From Gammaproteobacteria bacterium (GTDB lineage Bacteria > Pseudomonadota > Gammaproteobacteria > UBA6429 > Thiohalophilaceae), in NCBI GenBank assembly GCA_024641445.1, contig JAHEDA010000068.1, positions 1 through 10,542 of the forward strand: a DNA stretch of 10,542 nucleotides, read 5' to 3'. Shown here piece after piece: positions 1 to 7,211 of this stretch (positions within the stretch are counted from its first letter, which is position 1; every line of letters begins with the position of its first letter). The translations under genes and the position numbers were made by a program. The notes under the pieces were generated by a model. The model saw only the letters and a program-made list of their open reading frames with translations, searched no databases and was not told the origin of the DNA.

Positions 1-31
1 ACAGGGGAATAATTGTGTTCGACAGGGGAAT
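1..31. repeat. Short direct repeat downstream of fis
   Basis: The 10-mer ACAGGGGAAT occurs at 1-10 and again at 22-31, a spacing of 21 bases or about two helical turns. It lies past the hairpin that follows fis, in what would be the leader of the next minus-strand gene beyond the window edge. A protein-binding site is possible from the helical phasing, but the copies are short and nothing else supports a function. Confidence 0.4.
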
Positions 32-40
32 GTTTATTTT

Positions 41-93
41 GCCAGTGGCTAGTGGCGCGTTATTTTACCCGCCACGCGCTACCAGCCACCAGC
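41..93 (-). terminator. Strong RNA hairpin after fis (terminator, attenuator or dispersed repeat)
   Basis: Arms 41-60 and 74-93 form a 20-position stem with a 13-base loop. Read in the fis direction, I count 16 Watson-Crick pairs, 3 G-U pairs and one A-C mismatch. On the opposite strand the three G-U pairs become mismatches, so the structure favours RNA made in the fis direction. The stem starts 8 bases after the fis stop codon. No uridine run follows it (the next bases are AAAATAAACA), so it is not a textbook Rho-independent terminator. It may stabilise the dusB-fis transcript, attenuate read-through into the next gene, or be a copy of a palindromic intergenic repeat. Confidence 0.45.
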
Positions 94-100
94 AACATGT

Positions 101-391
101 TTACTCGTGCAGGCCGTAATGTTTGAGTTTCTTGCGCAGGGTACCGCGATTGATGCCCAGCAGCTCGGAGGCCTTGCACTGATTTCCCCCCACGTGTTTC
201 ATGACAACGTCGAGCAGAGGGTGTTCCACTTCCTGTAATACCATCTGATAGAGGTCGCCGACGGGGTGGCCGCCTATCTGGGTAAAATAGGCCTGGATGG
301 CATCTTCTACACACTGGCGCAGTGGCCGTTGTTGTTCTTTTGTTGTGGTGTGCTGAGTCATCTCGCTCACCGCCGTTGCAAAATCGTTCAT
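101..391 (-). CDS. fis: Fis family DNA-binding nucleoid protein
   Basis: A 96-residue protein, close to the 98 residues of E. coli Fis. Fis is a homodimeric nucleoid protein that bends DNA, activates stable-RNA promoters and assists site-specific recombination and replication control. Residues 23-66 carry the conserved dimerisation helices (including DLYQMVLQEVEHPLLD, 46-61). Residues 69-94 form the helix-turn-helix, with GINRGTLRKKLKHYG (79-93) nearly identical to the enterobacterial protein. The N-terminal 20 residues are divergent, as is usual. The start is supported by AGGGAGGA about 9 bases upstream and by an ATGA overlap with the dusB stop codon, which implies translational coupling. 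Two cysteines (27 and 72) lie in otherwise typical regions. Identification is firm. Confidence 0.96.
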   Translation of the reverse strand: MNDFATAVSEMTQHTTTKEQQRPLRQCVEDAIQAYFTQIGGHPVGDLYQMVLQEVEHPLLDVVMKHVGGNQCKASELLGINRGTLRKKLKHYGLHE

Positions 392-1377
392 GCCGCTAAT
401 TCCTCCCTGATTATTATTAATTGTTCAAAAAACGTTTCGATCATCGCAAGTTGTTCTCTGGCGCTTTCGACCTGGTTGATGGCCTGACGAAAGTGGGCGC
501 CGTGCCGCTGGCCCTTGCTGTACCAACTAATGTGTTTACGGGCAATCCGCACCCCGGCGTGTTCGCCATAGAATGCATACAGGTTGTGCAGGTGTCCGCG
601 CAGTATGTCACGAACCTCAATAATGGATGGCTCGGGCAGGTGCTCGCCGGTGGCGAGGTAGTGGGCAATCTCACGGAAAATCCACGGACGACCCTGCGCG
701 GCACGGCCGATCATGACTGCATCAACACCGGTATAGTCCAGCACATGCCTGGCCTTTTCAGGTGAGGTAATGTCGCCGTTGGCAATGACCGGAATTTTAA
801 TCGTCTGTTTGACGGTGGCGATGGTGTCATATTCCGCCTCGCCGCTGTACTGGTCAGCGCGAGTACGGCCGTGAATGGCCAGGGCCTGGATACCGCTGTC
901 CTCGGCGATGCGGGCAATCATGGGAGCGTTGCGGCTCTGGCTGTCCCAGCCGGTACGAATCTTCAGTGTCACCGGAATATCCACCGCCTTGACTACGGCA
1001 CTGACGATGCGGGCCACCAGCGGCTCATCACGCAGGAGTGCCGAACCGGCCGCAACATTACAGACCTTTTTGGCAGGACATCCCATATTGATGTCAATGA
1101 TCTGAGCGCCGTTGTCGGCATTGTGTCTGGCGGCCTCGGCCATCATTTGTGGGTCGGTGCCCATGATCTGCACCGATTTTGGCTCGGTCTCACCCGCGTG
1201 GTTGGCGCGACGCTGGGTCTTTTCACTCCCGTAGAGCAGTGAGTTGGAGGACACCATTTCAGATACGGCCATCCCGGCACCCAGGTCGCGGCAGAGTTGC
1301 CGAAACGGGCGATCCGTCACACCTGCCATGGGGGCTAGGATGAGATTGTTCTGCAATTGATATGGCCCAATTCGCAT
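388..1377 (-). CDS. dusB: tRNA-dihydrouridine synthase B
   Basis: An FMN-dependent enzyme that reduces specific uridines of the tRNA D-loop to dihydrouridine using NADPH. The 329 residues match the family length (about 321 in E. coli). The TIM-barrel part carries APMAGVTD (15-22, flavin binding), NMGCPAKKV (97-105) with catalytic Cys100, LKIRTGW (138-144), HGRT (169-172), NGDI (200-203) and GRAAQG (224-229, phosphate binding). A helical tRNA-binding domain follows from about residue 245. The N-terminus MRIGPYQL aligns directly with the known DusB start, so the ATG at 1377 is chosen although no clear Shine-Dalgarno sequence precedes it. The gene is the first of a dusB-fis unit; the stop codon overlaps the fis start by 4 bases. 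In E. coli the same two genes are co-transcribed. Confidence 0.97.
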   Translation of the reverse strand: MRIGPYQLQNNLILAPMAGVTDRPFRQLCRDLGAGMAVSEMVSSNSLLYGSEKTQRRANHAGETEPKSVQIMGTDPQMMAEAARHNADNGAQIIDINMGCPAKKVCNVAAGSALLRDEPLVARIVSAVVKAVDIPVTLKIRTGWDSQSRNAPMIARIAEDSGIQALAIHGRTRADQYSGEAEYDTIATVKQTIKIPVIANGDITSPEKARHVLDYTGVDAVMIGRAAQGRPWIFREIAHYLATGEHLPEPSIIEVRDILRGHLHNLYAFYGEHAGVRIARKHISWYSKGQRHGAHFRQAINQVESAREQLAMIETFFEQLIIIREELAA

Positions 1378-1639
1378 GAAATTGTCGTGTATTTTCGTTA
1401 CGGGGTTGGTGATGATACCTGATCACTGTTCGCAGGATAAAGGCCAAATCGACATTTAGGTGGTGACTGAAAACTTGACATTCAGACCTGCACTGTTTCA
1501 AAGCACTGCGCGACAAACCGACCCTGAATAAGGTATTTTTAGTGCAGAGTGATCGTTGGCTTGTGTCAGCATCCGCTAATGTACTAAATGTGCCGTCGAC
1601 GCGGCCTCAACATTCAATATCGGCAGGAGTATAGACATC
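1378..1639. promoter_or_regulatory. Divergent intergenic region between dusB and lemA
   Basis: This 262-base gap must carry promoters for both directions. For dusB, the minus strand has TATCAT at 1412-1417 (5 of 6 matches to the -10 consensus), which would put the transcript start about 28 bases from the ATG; the matching -35 is poor. For lemA, a perfect TTGACA lies at 1475-1480, but the hexamer 17 bases on (TCAAAG) is a weak -10, so this promoter is doubtful. The lemA ribosome site is AGGAG at 1625-1629. The repeated CACTG at 1491-1495 and 1504-1508 is too short to interpret. No small gene is convincing here. Confidence 0.4.
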
Positions 1640-2236
1640 ATGGAACACGGGTATGGCGGGATCATCACGATTATCATTGCTGTTATCGCGATTTTGTATG
1701 TCATTAGTATCTACAACCGACTGGTGGCGTTGCGAAATCGCTTCAAAAACGCCTTTGCCCAGATCGATGTACAGTTGAAACGTCGCTACGACCTGATTCC
1801 AAACCTGGTGGAGACGGCAAAAAAATTCATGCAGCACGAGCGCGAGACCATGGAGGCGGTGATCAAGGCGCGTAACACGGCCATTTCTGCCAATCAGGCC
1901 GCCGCAGGCAACCCCGCCGATGAGGGGGCGATGAAAAAATTACTCGCCGCCGAGGGTGCGCTTAGTGGGACACTGGGGCGACTGTTCGCCCTGTCAGAGA
2001 ATTACCCCGACATCAAGTCCAGTGCGACCATGACACAGTTGATGGAAGAGCTCTCCTCAACGGAAAACAAGATTGCCTTCTCCCGTCAGGCCTACAACGA
2101 TGCGGTGATGCAGTTCAATACGGCGATCGAGAGCTTCCCTGATCTGTTAATAGCCAAGCCGTTTGGTTTTGGGCACGCCGAATTGTGGGAGGTGTCTGCA
2201 CCCGCAGAGCGTGAGGCGGTGAAGGTCAGCTTCTAG
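1640..2236 (+). CDS. lemA: LemA family membrane-anchored protein
   Basis: A 198-residue LemA family protein. An N-terminal transmembrane segment at about residues 7-25 anchors it, leaving a long four-helix domain outside the inner membrane. The family signature QIDVQLKRRYDLIPNLVETA (41-60) is present, as is the later stretch LSENYPDIKSSATMTQLMEE (118-137) followed by the conserved ENKIAFSRQAYNDAVMQFN (142-160) and a C-terminal FP-containing tail. AGGAG lies 10 bases before the ATG. LemA genes often sit next to M48 metallopeptidases, as here: the protease starts 75 bases downstream on the same strand. The biochemical role of LemA is not settled; a scaffold or partner for the protease is an inference from this recurrent pairing. 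Family assignment is firm. The symbol denotes the LemA domain family, not the Pseudomonas sensor kinase once also called lemA. Confidence 0.93.
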   Translation: MEHGYGGIITIIIAVIAILYVISIYNRLVALRNRFKNAFAQIDVQLKRRYDLIPNLVETAKKFMQHERETMEAVIKARNTAISANQAAAGNPADEGAMKKLLAAEGALSGTLGRLFALSENYPDIKSSATMTQLMEELSSTENKIAFSRQAYNDAVMQFNTAIESFPDLLIAKPFGFGHAELWEVSAPAEREAVKVSF

Positions 2237-2311
2237 TTGCGAATAAGGGACGGCTGCGTAGACACGTCGGTGTTCGCCACGATGGTTTTAACCGCGGAGT
2301 AAGCTGTTACG

Positions 2312-4192
2312 ATGAATTTTTTCCAGCACCAGGACGAGGCGCGTCGCCAGACAACACGGTTGGTATGGCTGTTTCTCCTTGCCGTGGTCCTTATCATCGC
2401 GGCGGTGGACGTGGTCGTTGCGCTGCTTACACAGTATATGCAACACGGCCAGCTCAGACCGGGGCAGAGTCTGTTTCACGCCGCGGATGGTCCGACCTAT
2501 CTTGCCATCTCTGTTGTTACGTTACTGGTCATTGGTCTTGGCACACTCTGGCGAATTTATCAGCTGCGCAGTGGCGGGGTGGCCGTGGCGCTGATGATGG
2601 GTGCGCGGCCGGTCGTGCTCACCACCGCAGACGCCAACGAGCGGCGCCTGCTCAATGTGGTCGAGGAGATGGCGCTGGCCTCGGGGACCCCTGTGCCGAC
2701 GGTATTTGTAATGGAGGACGAGGCCGCCATCAATGCCTTCGCCGCCGGCTATCAACCCGGCAACGCCATCGTTGCGGTCACGCGTGGAACCCTGGATGCG
2801 CTTACTCGCGATGAGTTGCAAGGCGTGATTGCGCATGAGTTCAGTCACATCCTCAATGGTGACATGCGCCTCAACGTACGTCTCATCGGGGTGTTGAACG
2901 GTATCCTGGTCATTGCGCTCATCGGTCAGCAACTCATGCGCGCCTCCAGTCGCGGCCGTTCCCGCTCCAGCAAGAACAACGGCGGTGGAATTGTGATGGT
3001 CGGTCTGGCCTTGCTTGTCATTGGCTATGTCGGCGTCTTTATCGGGCGCATGATCAAGAGCGCCGTCTCGCGTCAGCGAGAATTTCTTGCTGACGCCTCG
3101 GCGGTGCAATTCACACGCAATCCCGCCGGGATTGGCGGCGCCCTCAAAAAGATCCATGACTCCGCTGCGGGTTCACAACTCAATAATCCCCGCGCCGAGG
3201 AACTCAGTCACATGTATTTTAGTCAGGGCGTGCGGGTGTTTTTCACCTCACTGCTGGCCACCCACCCGCCGTTGGAAGAGCGTATTCGCCGCATCGACCC
3301 AAGTATGAGATTGGGTGAGGTGAGAAAATCGACAGCGCCGCCATCGTCGCCAGGTCTGCAAGACCTCGCTGCCATGAGTGGTCTGGGTGCAGTCGGCGCG
3401 GTGCTGCAAAACATTGGGCAGATGAAGGCAGAGAATGTCGCCAAGGCCCAGACAGTGCGAGAGGGGATCATCCCCGCATTACAGCAGGCCTTGCGTACAC
3501 CTATTGGCGCACGCGCGGTTACCTATATATTAGTGTTGGAGCAAGACCCGTCGTCACGCCAGCTGGAGCTGAGTAGCCTACGTCAACGCGAGGACCCCTC
3601 ACTCATGGAGCTGGTCAGTACCCTCGGGCCTCAAATCGAGGCATTAGGTGAAAAACATCGTCTGCCGCTGCTTGAGCTTGCCACTCCAGCCCTTAAACAG
3701 ATGTCACCGATTGAACGATCCACCTTCCTCGATAACCTGCAGGCGGTGGTTATGTCAGATCAGCAACTCTCCCTGCGCGAGTTCGGGGTGGTGTTGCGAT
3801 TGCAGGCGCAACTGGGACCCGATGCCGGGCGTGCGGTGCATATCACCAGTACGCCCATTCATAGCATGCTGAAAGAGGTCATTTTACTCATGGCGGCGCT
3901 GGCGCGTGCCGGGAGTGATACCCCGCTCCAGGCCGAACAGGCCTTCGGGCGTGGTATGGGCAAATTGGGTTTTCCCTCGACGCCGCTGCCCGCGATGAAG
4001 AGCGGTGATTACGCAGCATTGGCCGGGGCGTTGCCTCGATTACGCCAACTCAAAGCCAGGCGCCTGGCCGAGGTCGTGCAGGCCTGCGCCGAGGTGGTGC
4101 TGGCGGATGACCACATTCGCGAAGAAGAGGTCGAGCTATTACGCCTGGTGTGTGGCAACCTGAATGTGCCGGTGCCACCACTACTGGGATAG
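2312..4192 (+). CDS. Membrane M48 (HtpX-like) zinc metallopeptidase with extra C-terminal helical domain
   Basis: A 626-residue protein, about twice the length of classical HtpX. Likely membrane segments lie at about 17-40, 63-83, 190-208 and 226-248. The catalytic site is HEFSH at 175-179 (zinc ligands His175 and His179, catalytic Glu176). Glu257 in REFLADASA (256-264) is the third zinc ligand, and THPPLEERIRRI (317-328) closes the M48 domain. A Ser/Pro-rich linker (about 340-348) leads to roughly 275 residues with no protease motif. That part is helical and contains two similar stretches (461-497 and 577-612) with a D-x2-[LI]-x3-E pattern resembling TerB-like domains. The role is probably proteolytic quality control of envelope proteins, with LemA as a likely partner. 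It is not a standard htpX, so no symbol is given. A GCGGAG element lies about 12 bases before the ATG. All catalytic residues are present. Confidence 0.9.
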   Translation: MNFFQHQDEARRQTTRLVWLFLLAVVLIIAAVDVVVALLTQYMQHGQLRPGQSLFHAADGPTYLAISVVTLLVIGLGTLWRIYQLRSGGVAVALMMGARPVVLTTADANERRLLNVVEEMALASGTPVPTVFVMEDEAAINAFAAGYQPGNAIVAVTRGTLDALTRDELQGVIAHEFSHILNGDMRLNVRLIGVLNGILVIALIGQQLMRASSRGRSRSSKNNGGGIVMVGLALLVIGYVGVFIGRMIKSAVSRQREFLADASAVQFTRNPAGIGGALKKIHDSAAGSQLNNPRAEELSHMYFSQGVRVFFTSLLATHPPLEERIRRIDPSMRLGEVRKSTAPPSSPGLQDLAAMSGLGAVGAVLQNIGQMKAENVAKAQTVREGIIPALQQALRTPIGARAVTYILVLEQDPSSRQLELSSLRQREDPSLMELVSTLGPQIEALGEKHRLPLLELATPALKQMSPIERSTFLDNLQAVVMSDQQLSLREFGVVLRLQAQLGPDAGRAVHITSTPIHSMLKEVILLMAALARAGSDTPLQAEQAFGRGMGKLGFPSTPLPAMKSGDYAALAGALPRLRQLKARRLAEVVQACAEVVLADDHIREEEVELLRLVCGNLNVPVPPLLG

Positions 4193-4241
4193 TGGTAAGC
4201 AAGTTTAGGCCGCAGCGAAAGATTGTACGAGGATAGAGATC

Positions 4242-4622
4242 ATGGCAGGCAATAAGTCAGACACCGATAAGCGTCGCCTCGAACAGGTGGTGGCAGAGGC
4301 GCGTCGCAACAGCGCCGAACGCGAACAGGGTTATCGTGCCAAGGCCATGAAGATGTACCCATGGATATGCGGTCGTTGTACCCGCGAGTTTACCCTGGCG
4401 AATGCGCAGGAACTCACCGTGCACCATCGCGATCACAATCACGACAATAACCCTGAGGACGGCAGCAACTGGGAACTGCTGTGTGTCTACTGTCACGACA
4501 ACGAGCATCAGCGTCTGTTGGACAGTCAGCACTCCATGGGGGCGTCCACCAAGGACAAGGCCAGCGGGGCGACGCATAAGGCCTTCGCCGGTTTGGGCGA
4601 TCTGCTCAAGAAAAAAGACTAG
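4242..4622 (+). CDS. yajD: YajD family HNH nuclease-like protein
   Basis: A 126-residue small cytoplasmic protein of the HNH superfamily, strongly resembling E. coli YajD. Shared blocks are YPWICGRCTREF (39-50), ELTVHH (57-62) and NPEDGSNWELLCVYCHDNEH (70-89). Structural zinc would be bound by Cys43/Cys46 and Cys81/Cys84. The HNH active-site elements are His61-His62, Asn76 and His85/His89. The charged N-terminal extension (1-30) and the lysine-rich tail are less conserved. GAGGA sits 8 bases before the ATG. The gene starts 49 bases after the M48 gene on the same strand and may be co-transcribed with it, but no functional link is known. The in vivo substrate of YajD proteins is unknown to me; nuclease activity is inferred from the fold. 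Confidence 0.92.
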   Translation: MAGNKSDTDKRRLEQVVAEARRNSAEREQGYRAKAMKMYPWICGRCTREFTLANAQELTVHHRDHNHDNNPEDGSNWELLCVYCHDNEHQRLLDSQHSMGASTKDKASGATHKAFAGLGDLLKKKD

Positions 4623-4685
4623 CCCACCTGTCCTTAACCTGGGCTGGCGTCATTGAAAAGTGGCGTAATGAAGAATTGGCTTTTT

Positions 4686-4694
4686 TGATACAAT
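4686..4694 (+). promoter_or_regulatory. Candidate extended -10 promoter for the glycosyltransferase unit
   Basis: TGATACAAT at 4686-4694 combines the TGn element of an extended -10 with TACAAT (5 of 6 matches to TATAAT). The expected start of transcription is near 4701, giving a leader of about 22 bases before the ATG at 4723. No good -35 hexamer lies 16-18 bases upstream, which is usual for extended -10 promoters. Just upstream the hexamer TGGCGT repeats at 4645-4650 and 4661-4666, 16 bases apart, which could be an activator site. The run of T at 4681-4686 overlaps the promoter. Confidence 0.45.
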
Positions 4695-4722
4695 CCAACG
4701 ACCCCACCGCCCTGGACATCCC

Positions 4723-6222
4723 ATGCTAGAGACAAGACGCGCCTTTTTCCTCTTCCTGCTGGTCACACTGATTCTCAAACTGGCCCTGGCCGTTAGTCTG
4801 CCCATCACGACCGATGAGGCCTATTTCTATATCTGGGGCATGGCGCCCGGTTATGGATACTACGACCACCCGCCCATGGTGGGCTGGTTGTTCTGGCTCC
4901 TTTTGCATGTCAGTGATGCACCGGGTTGGATGCGCCTCGTCACCGTGTTGCTGACGAGCTTTATTGGTTGGGGTATCTACCGTGTCATTGCGCTGAAGAA
5001 TGAGGAGAGGGGTATCCTGGCGGGTATTCTCTTCATGATTATGCCGGTGAACATGTACGGGGTATTGCTCACCACCGATACACCGCTGGTGTTGTGGTCC
5101 TTCCTCTCGGTGATCGCCTTCTATCTTGCACTGGAGCGCAATAGTCGACGCTGGTTAGTCGCGTCAGGTTTTTTTCTGGGTCTGGCCGTGCTCTCCAAAT
5201 ACTTTGCCGCCTTGTTGGGATTCTCTTACCTCGTCTATGTGCTGATATATGAGCGCAACCGCGAGGGTGCGATCAAGATCGTTATCCTCTATGGCATGAC
5301 CTTACCGGCGCTGCTACTGAATCTGGCGTGGAACTACAATAATTGCTGGGGCAATTACATGTTCAACTTCGTCAACCGGAACGAGGGTGATAGCCTTGGT
5401 TATATCAACATCATTTATTTCGTGTTGATGTGGGTCTATTTCCTGATACCGCCGATCCTGTTCTATCTCTACCGGCGGCGACGCGAGTTGCAGGCGCTGG
5501 GCAAGGTGAATGAGCGCTTGTTCCTAGTGGTCTTCTTCGTGCCGCTGCTGATCTTCTTCCTGCTGTCCTTCGGCAAGACCATCGGCGTGCACTGGGCCTG
5601 GAGTTTTTACGCCTTCATCTTCATGGCGATGGCCTTTGCGCTGAGCAAGCTTGAGCTGAAGAACAGTATCAAGGTTGTTAGCGTCGTGACCGGCCTGCAT
5701 GTGGTTGTATTTGCGATTCTCATTGCCTCGCCCTATACCTTCGTCAAACCCGGCAGCAATTATTACGATGACGTGGTCATGGGCACGGACCATGACGTTT
5801 TTCTCAATGAGATCGCGAAGTACCGCAAGGACTATAAACTGGCCTCACTGAATTACAGCATCTCCGCGCTCATGACCTATTACGCCAAGGAGAACGTGAG
5901 CGTCATCGGTTACGGCACCAAGCGTGCGCGGCACGACGACATCATGACGGACTTTAGAAAGCTGGATGGCCAGAATATCCTGGTGTTCTACAAAAATACC
6001 GAAGGCTTTGCCGCGCTGGCGCCGATGTTCGAATCCGTGCGTTATGAGACCGTCAAGGTGCGCGAGGCGACCTTCTACCTGATGCTGGGGGATAAATTTA
6101 ATTATGAGAAATACCGGCAGACCATCCTGACCCAGGTCAAGCACTGGTACCAGATCCCGCACTTCCTGCCGCATGGGGCGTGTTATTTCTACGACCGCTA
6201 CTTTCCCGGCGAGAAGTACTGA
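4723..6222 (+). CDS. GT-C fold glycosyltransferase, GT39/ArnT-like
   Basis: A 499-residue polytopic inner-membrane protein with about 11-12 hydrophobic segments through residue ~335, then a soluble, probably periplasmic C-terminal part (~345-499). The first large periplasmic loop has TTDEAYFYIWG (29-39), with the acidic pair Asp31-Glu32 where GT-C enzymes keep the catalytic or metal-binding acid. It continues with GYYDHPPMVGW (45-55), the HPP motif typical of the ArnT/PMT group. TTDTPL (117-122) matches the second conserved acidic loop and SKY (158-160) is another family landmark. Such enzymes transfer a sugar from polyprenyl phosphate to a lipid or protein on the outer face of the membrane. 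Donor and acceptor cannot be told from sequence; nothing marks it as true ArnT. No clear Shine-Dalgarno precedes the ATG. A flippase-like gene starts 17 bases downstream. Confidence 0.9.
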   Translation: MLETRRAFFLFLLVTLILKLALAVSLPITTDEAYFYIWGMAPGYGYYDHPPMVGWLFWLLLHVSDAPGWMRLVTVLLTSFIGWGIYRVIALKNEERGILAGILFMIMPVNMYGVLLTTDTPLVLWSFLSVIAFYLALERNSRRWLVASGFFLGLAVLSKYFAALLGFSYLVYVLIYERNREGAIKIVILYGMTLPALLLNLAWNYNNCWGNYMFNFVNRNEGDSLGYINIIYFVLMWVYFLIPPILFYLYRRRRELQALGKVNERLFLVVFFVPLLIFFLLSFGKTIGVHWAWSFYAFIFMAMAFALSKLELKNSIKVVSVVTGLHVVVFAILIASPYTFVKPGSNYYDDVVMGTDHDVFLNEIAKYRKDYKLASLNYSISALMTYYAKENVSVIGYGTKRARHDDIMTDFRKLDGQNILVFYKNTEGFAALAPMFESVRYETVKVREATFYLMLGDKFNYEKYRQTILTQVKHWYQIPHFLPHGACYFYDRYFPGEKY

Positions 6223-6239
6223 AAGGGTGACCGCGCGAC

Positions 6240-7202
6240 ATGGCTACTAAGCTCAACAAGGGAATATCACGGCTACTCCTGCTATCGGTAGTAATCTACT
6301 TCGCGGCGGTGCTATACGTCGGCGGGGCCGATGTCTATGCCGCGGTGCGCAAGGTCAGCCCCTTGGTGGTGCTGGTACCGTTGTTGCTATCGCTGGCGGC
6401 CTATCTCACCCGCTTTGTGCGTTGGCAGCTCTTTCTGTATGTCTTCAAAAAACCGGTGCGTATGGGCACCAGCCTGTTGATCTACTTCTCCGGTTTTGCC
6501 CTGGCCATGACACCGGGCAAGGTGGGCGAGCTGTTGCGCTGTTCCTATTTAAGGCCGTATCGCATCAGCTACAAACGCAGTGGCGCCATGTTTGTGGTGG
6601 AGCGCTTCCTGGATGTGATCTCCATGCTGTGCCTGTCACTGCTGGCACTGAAGTTGTTCTCGGATAAATTGGATTTTGTCTACCTTATCATGGGGCTGGC
6701 AGTGTTCTTTCTATTGTTGGTGTTGAACCCACGTGTCCTGTTGCTACTGCGGCGGCGTCTCTCCACCGCCTTGAGTCGCCTCGGCAGACTATTACGCCAT
6801 CTGGTCGATGTCTTCCTGCACAGCTCGCGTATTCTCAAGCCACTCCCTTTGTTGGGCGGGCTGGGTATTGGTGTGGTGGCGTGGTCGCTTGATGGTCTGG
6901 GCTTCTACTACATCACCAGTCACTTTGTTGCGAATGTTGAACTCAGCACGGTCATCGGTATCTACGCGCTCTCGATCCTGCTCGGTGCCTTTAGTTTTAT
7001 GCCAGGCGGCGTTGGTGCCACCGAGGCCCTGATGTACGGTTTCCTACACCTGCTCGGGGTCGCACCGGAATACGCCGTGGTGATCATTATCTTATCCCGC
7101 CTCACCACCATCTGGTTCGCCGTGCTGCTGGGCGCGTTCTCGATCATGCTGCACGGTAAGCTGGCACAAAAGCCGGCTGTGCCAGCACCTGCAAAAGACT
7201 AA
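6240..7202 (+). CDS. Lysylphosphatidylglycerol synthase TM region/UPF0104 family membrane protein
   Basis: A 320-residue integral membrane protein with about 7-8 hydrophobic segments. Diagnostic motifs of the family are TPGKVGELLR (91-100), ERFLD (121-125) and FMPGGVGATEALM (253-265), both glycine-rich loops lying next to membrane segments. The same domain forms the flippase half of MprF and occurs alone in many bacteria and archaea (AglD/YbhN-like proteins), often beside glycosyltransferases. There is no soluble aminoacyl-transferase domain, so it is not a lysyl-PG synthase itself. It follows the GT-C gene by 17 bases and should share its transcript. A role in moving a lipid or lipid-linked sugar across the membrane for that enzyme is inferred from context. 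GAAAGGG about 11 bases before the ATG can serve as ribosome site. The Ala/Pro/Lys-rich C-terminus is short and cytoplasmic or disordered. Confidence 0.88.
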   Translation: MATKLNKGISRLLLLSVVIYFAAVLYVGGADVYAAVRKVSPLVVLVPLLLSLAAYLTRFVRWQLFLYVFKKPVRMGTSLLIYFSGFALAMTPGKVGELLRCSYLRPYRISYKRSGAMFVVERFLDVISMLCLSLLALKLFSDKLDFVYLIMGLAVFFLLLVLNPRVLLLLRRRLSTALSRLGRLLRHLVDVFLHSSRILKPLPLLGGLGIGVVAWSLDGLGFYYITSHFVANVELSTVIGIYALSILLGAFSFMPGGVGATEALMYGFLHLLGVAPEYAVVIIILSRLTTIWFAVLLGAFSIMLHGKLAQKPAVPAPAKD

Positions 7203-7211
7203 AGCTCGGAT

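Noticed and set aside
871..1242. Plus-strand open frame of 123 codons inside dusB
   Set aside because: It is opposite the conserved catalytic part of dusB and shows no family resemblance.
2522..3157. Long open frame of 211 codons on the minus strand inside the M48 gene
   Set aside because: It lies fully opposite the M48 domain with intact catalytic motifs, its translation resembles no family I know, and it is a typical antisense shadow in GC-rich coding DNA.
4621..4645. AGCCCA...TGGGCT hairpin overlapping the yajD stop codon, considered as terminator
   Set aside because: The stem has only 6 pairs with a 13-base loop and no T-run directly after it; the T-run at 4681-4686 is 35 bases away and belongs to the promoter region.
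4723..7202. The pair considered as true arnT plus an arn-operon partner
   Set aside because: No arnABCDEF genes are nearby and the second protein is of the LPG-synthase TM family, not ArnE/F; the acceptor cannot be inferred.
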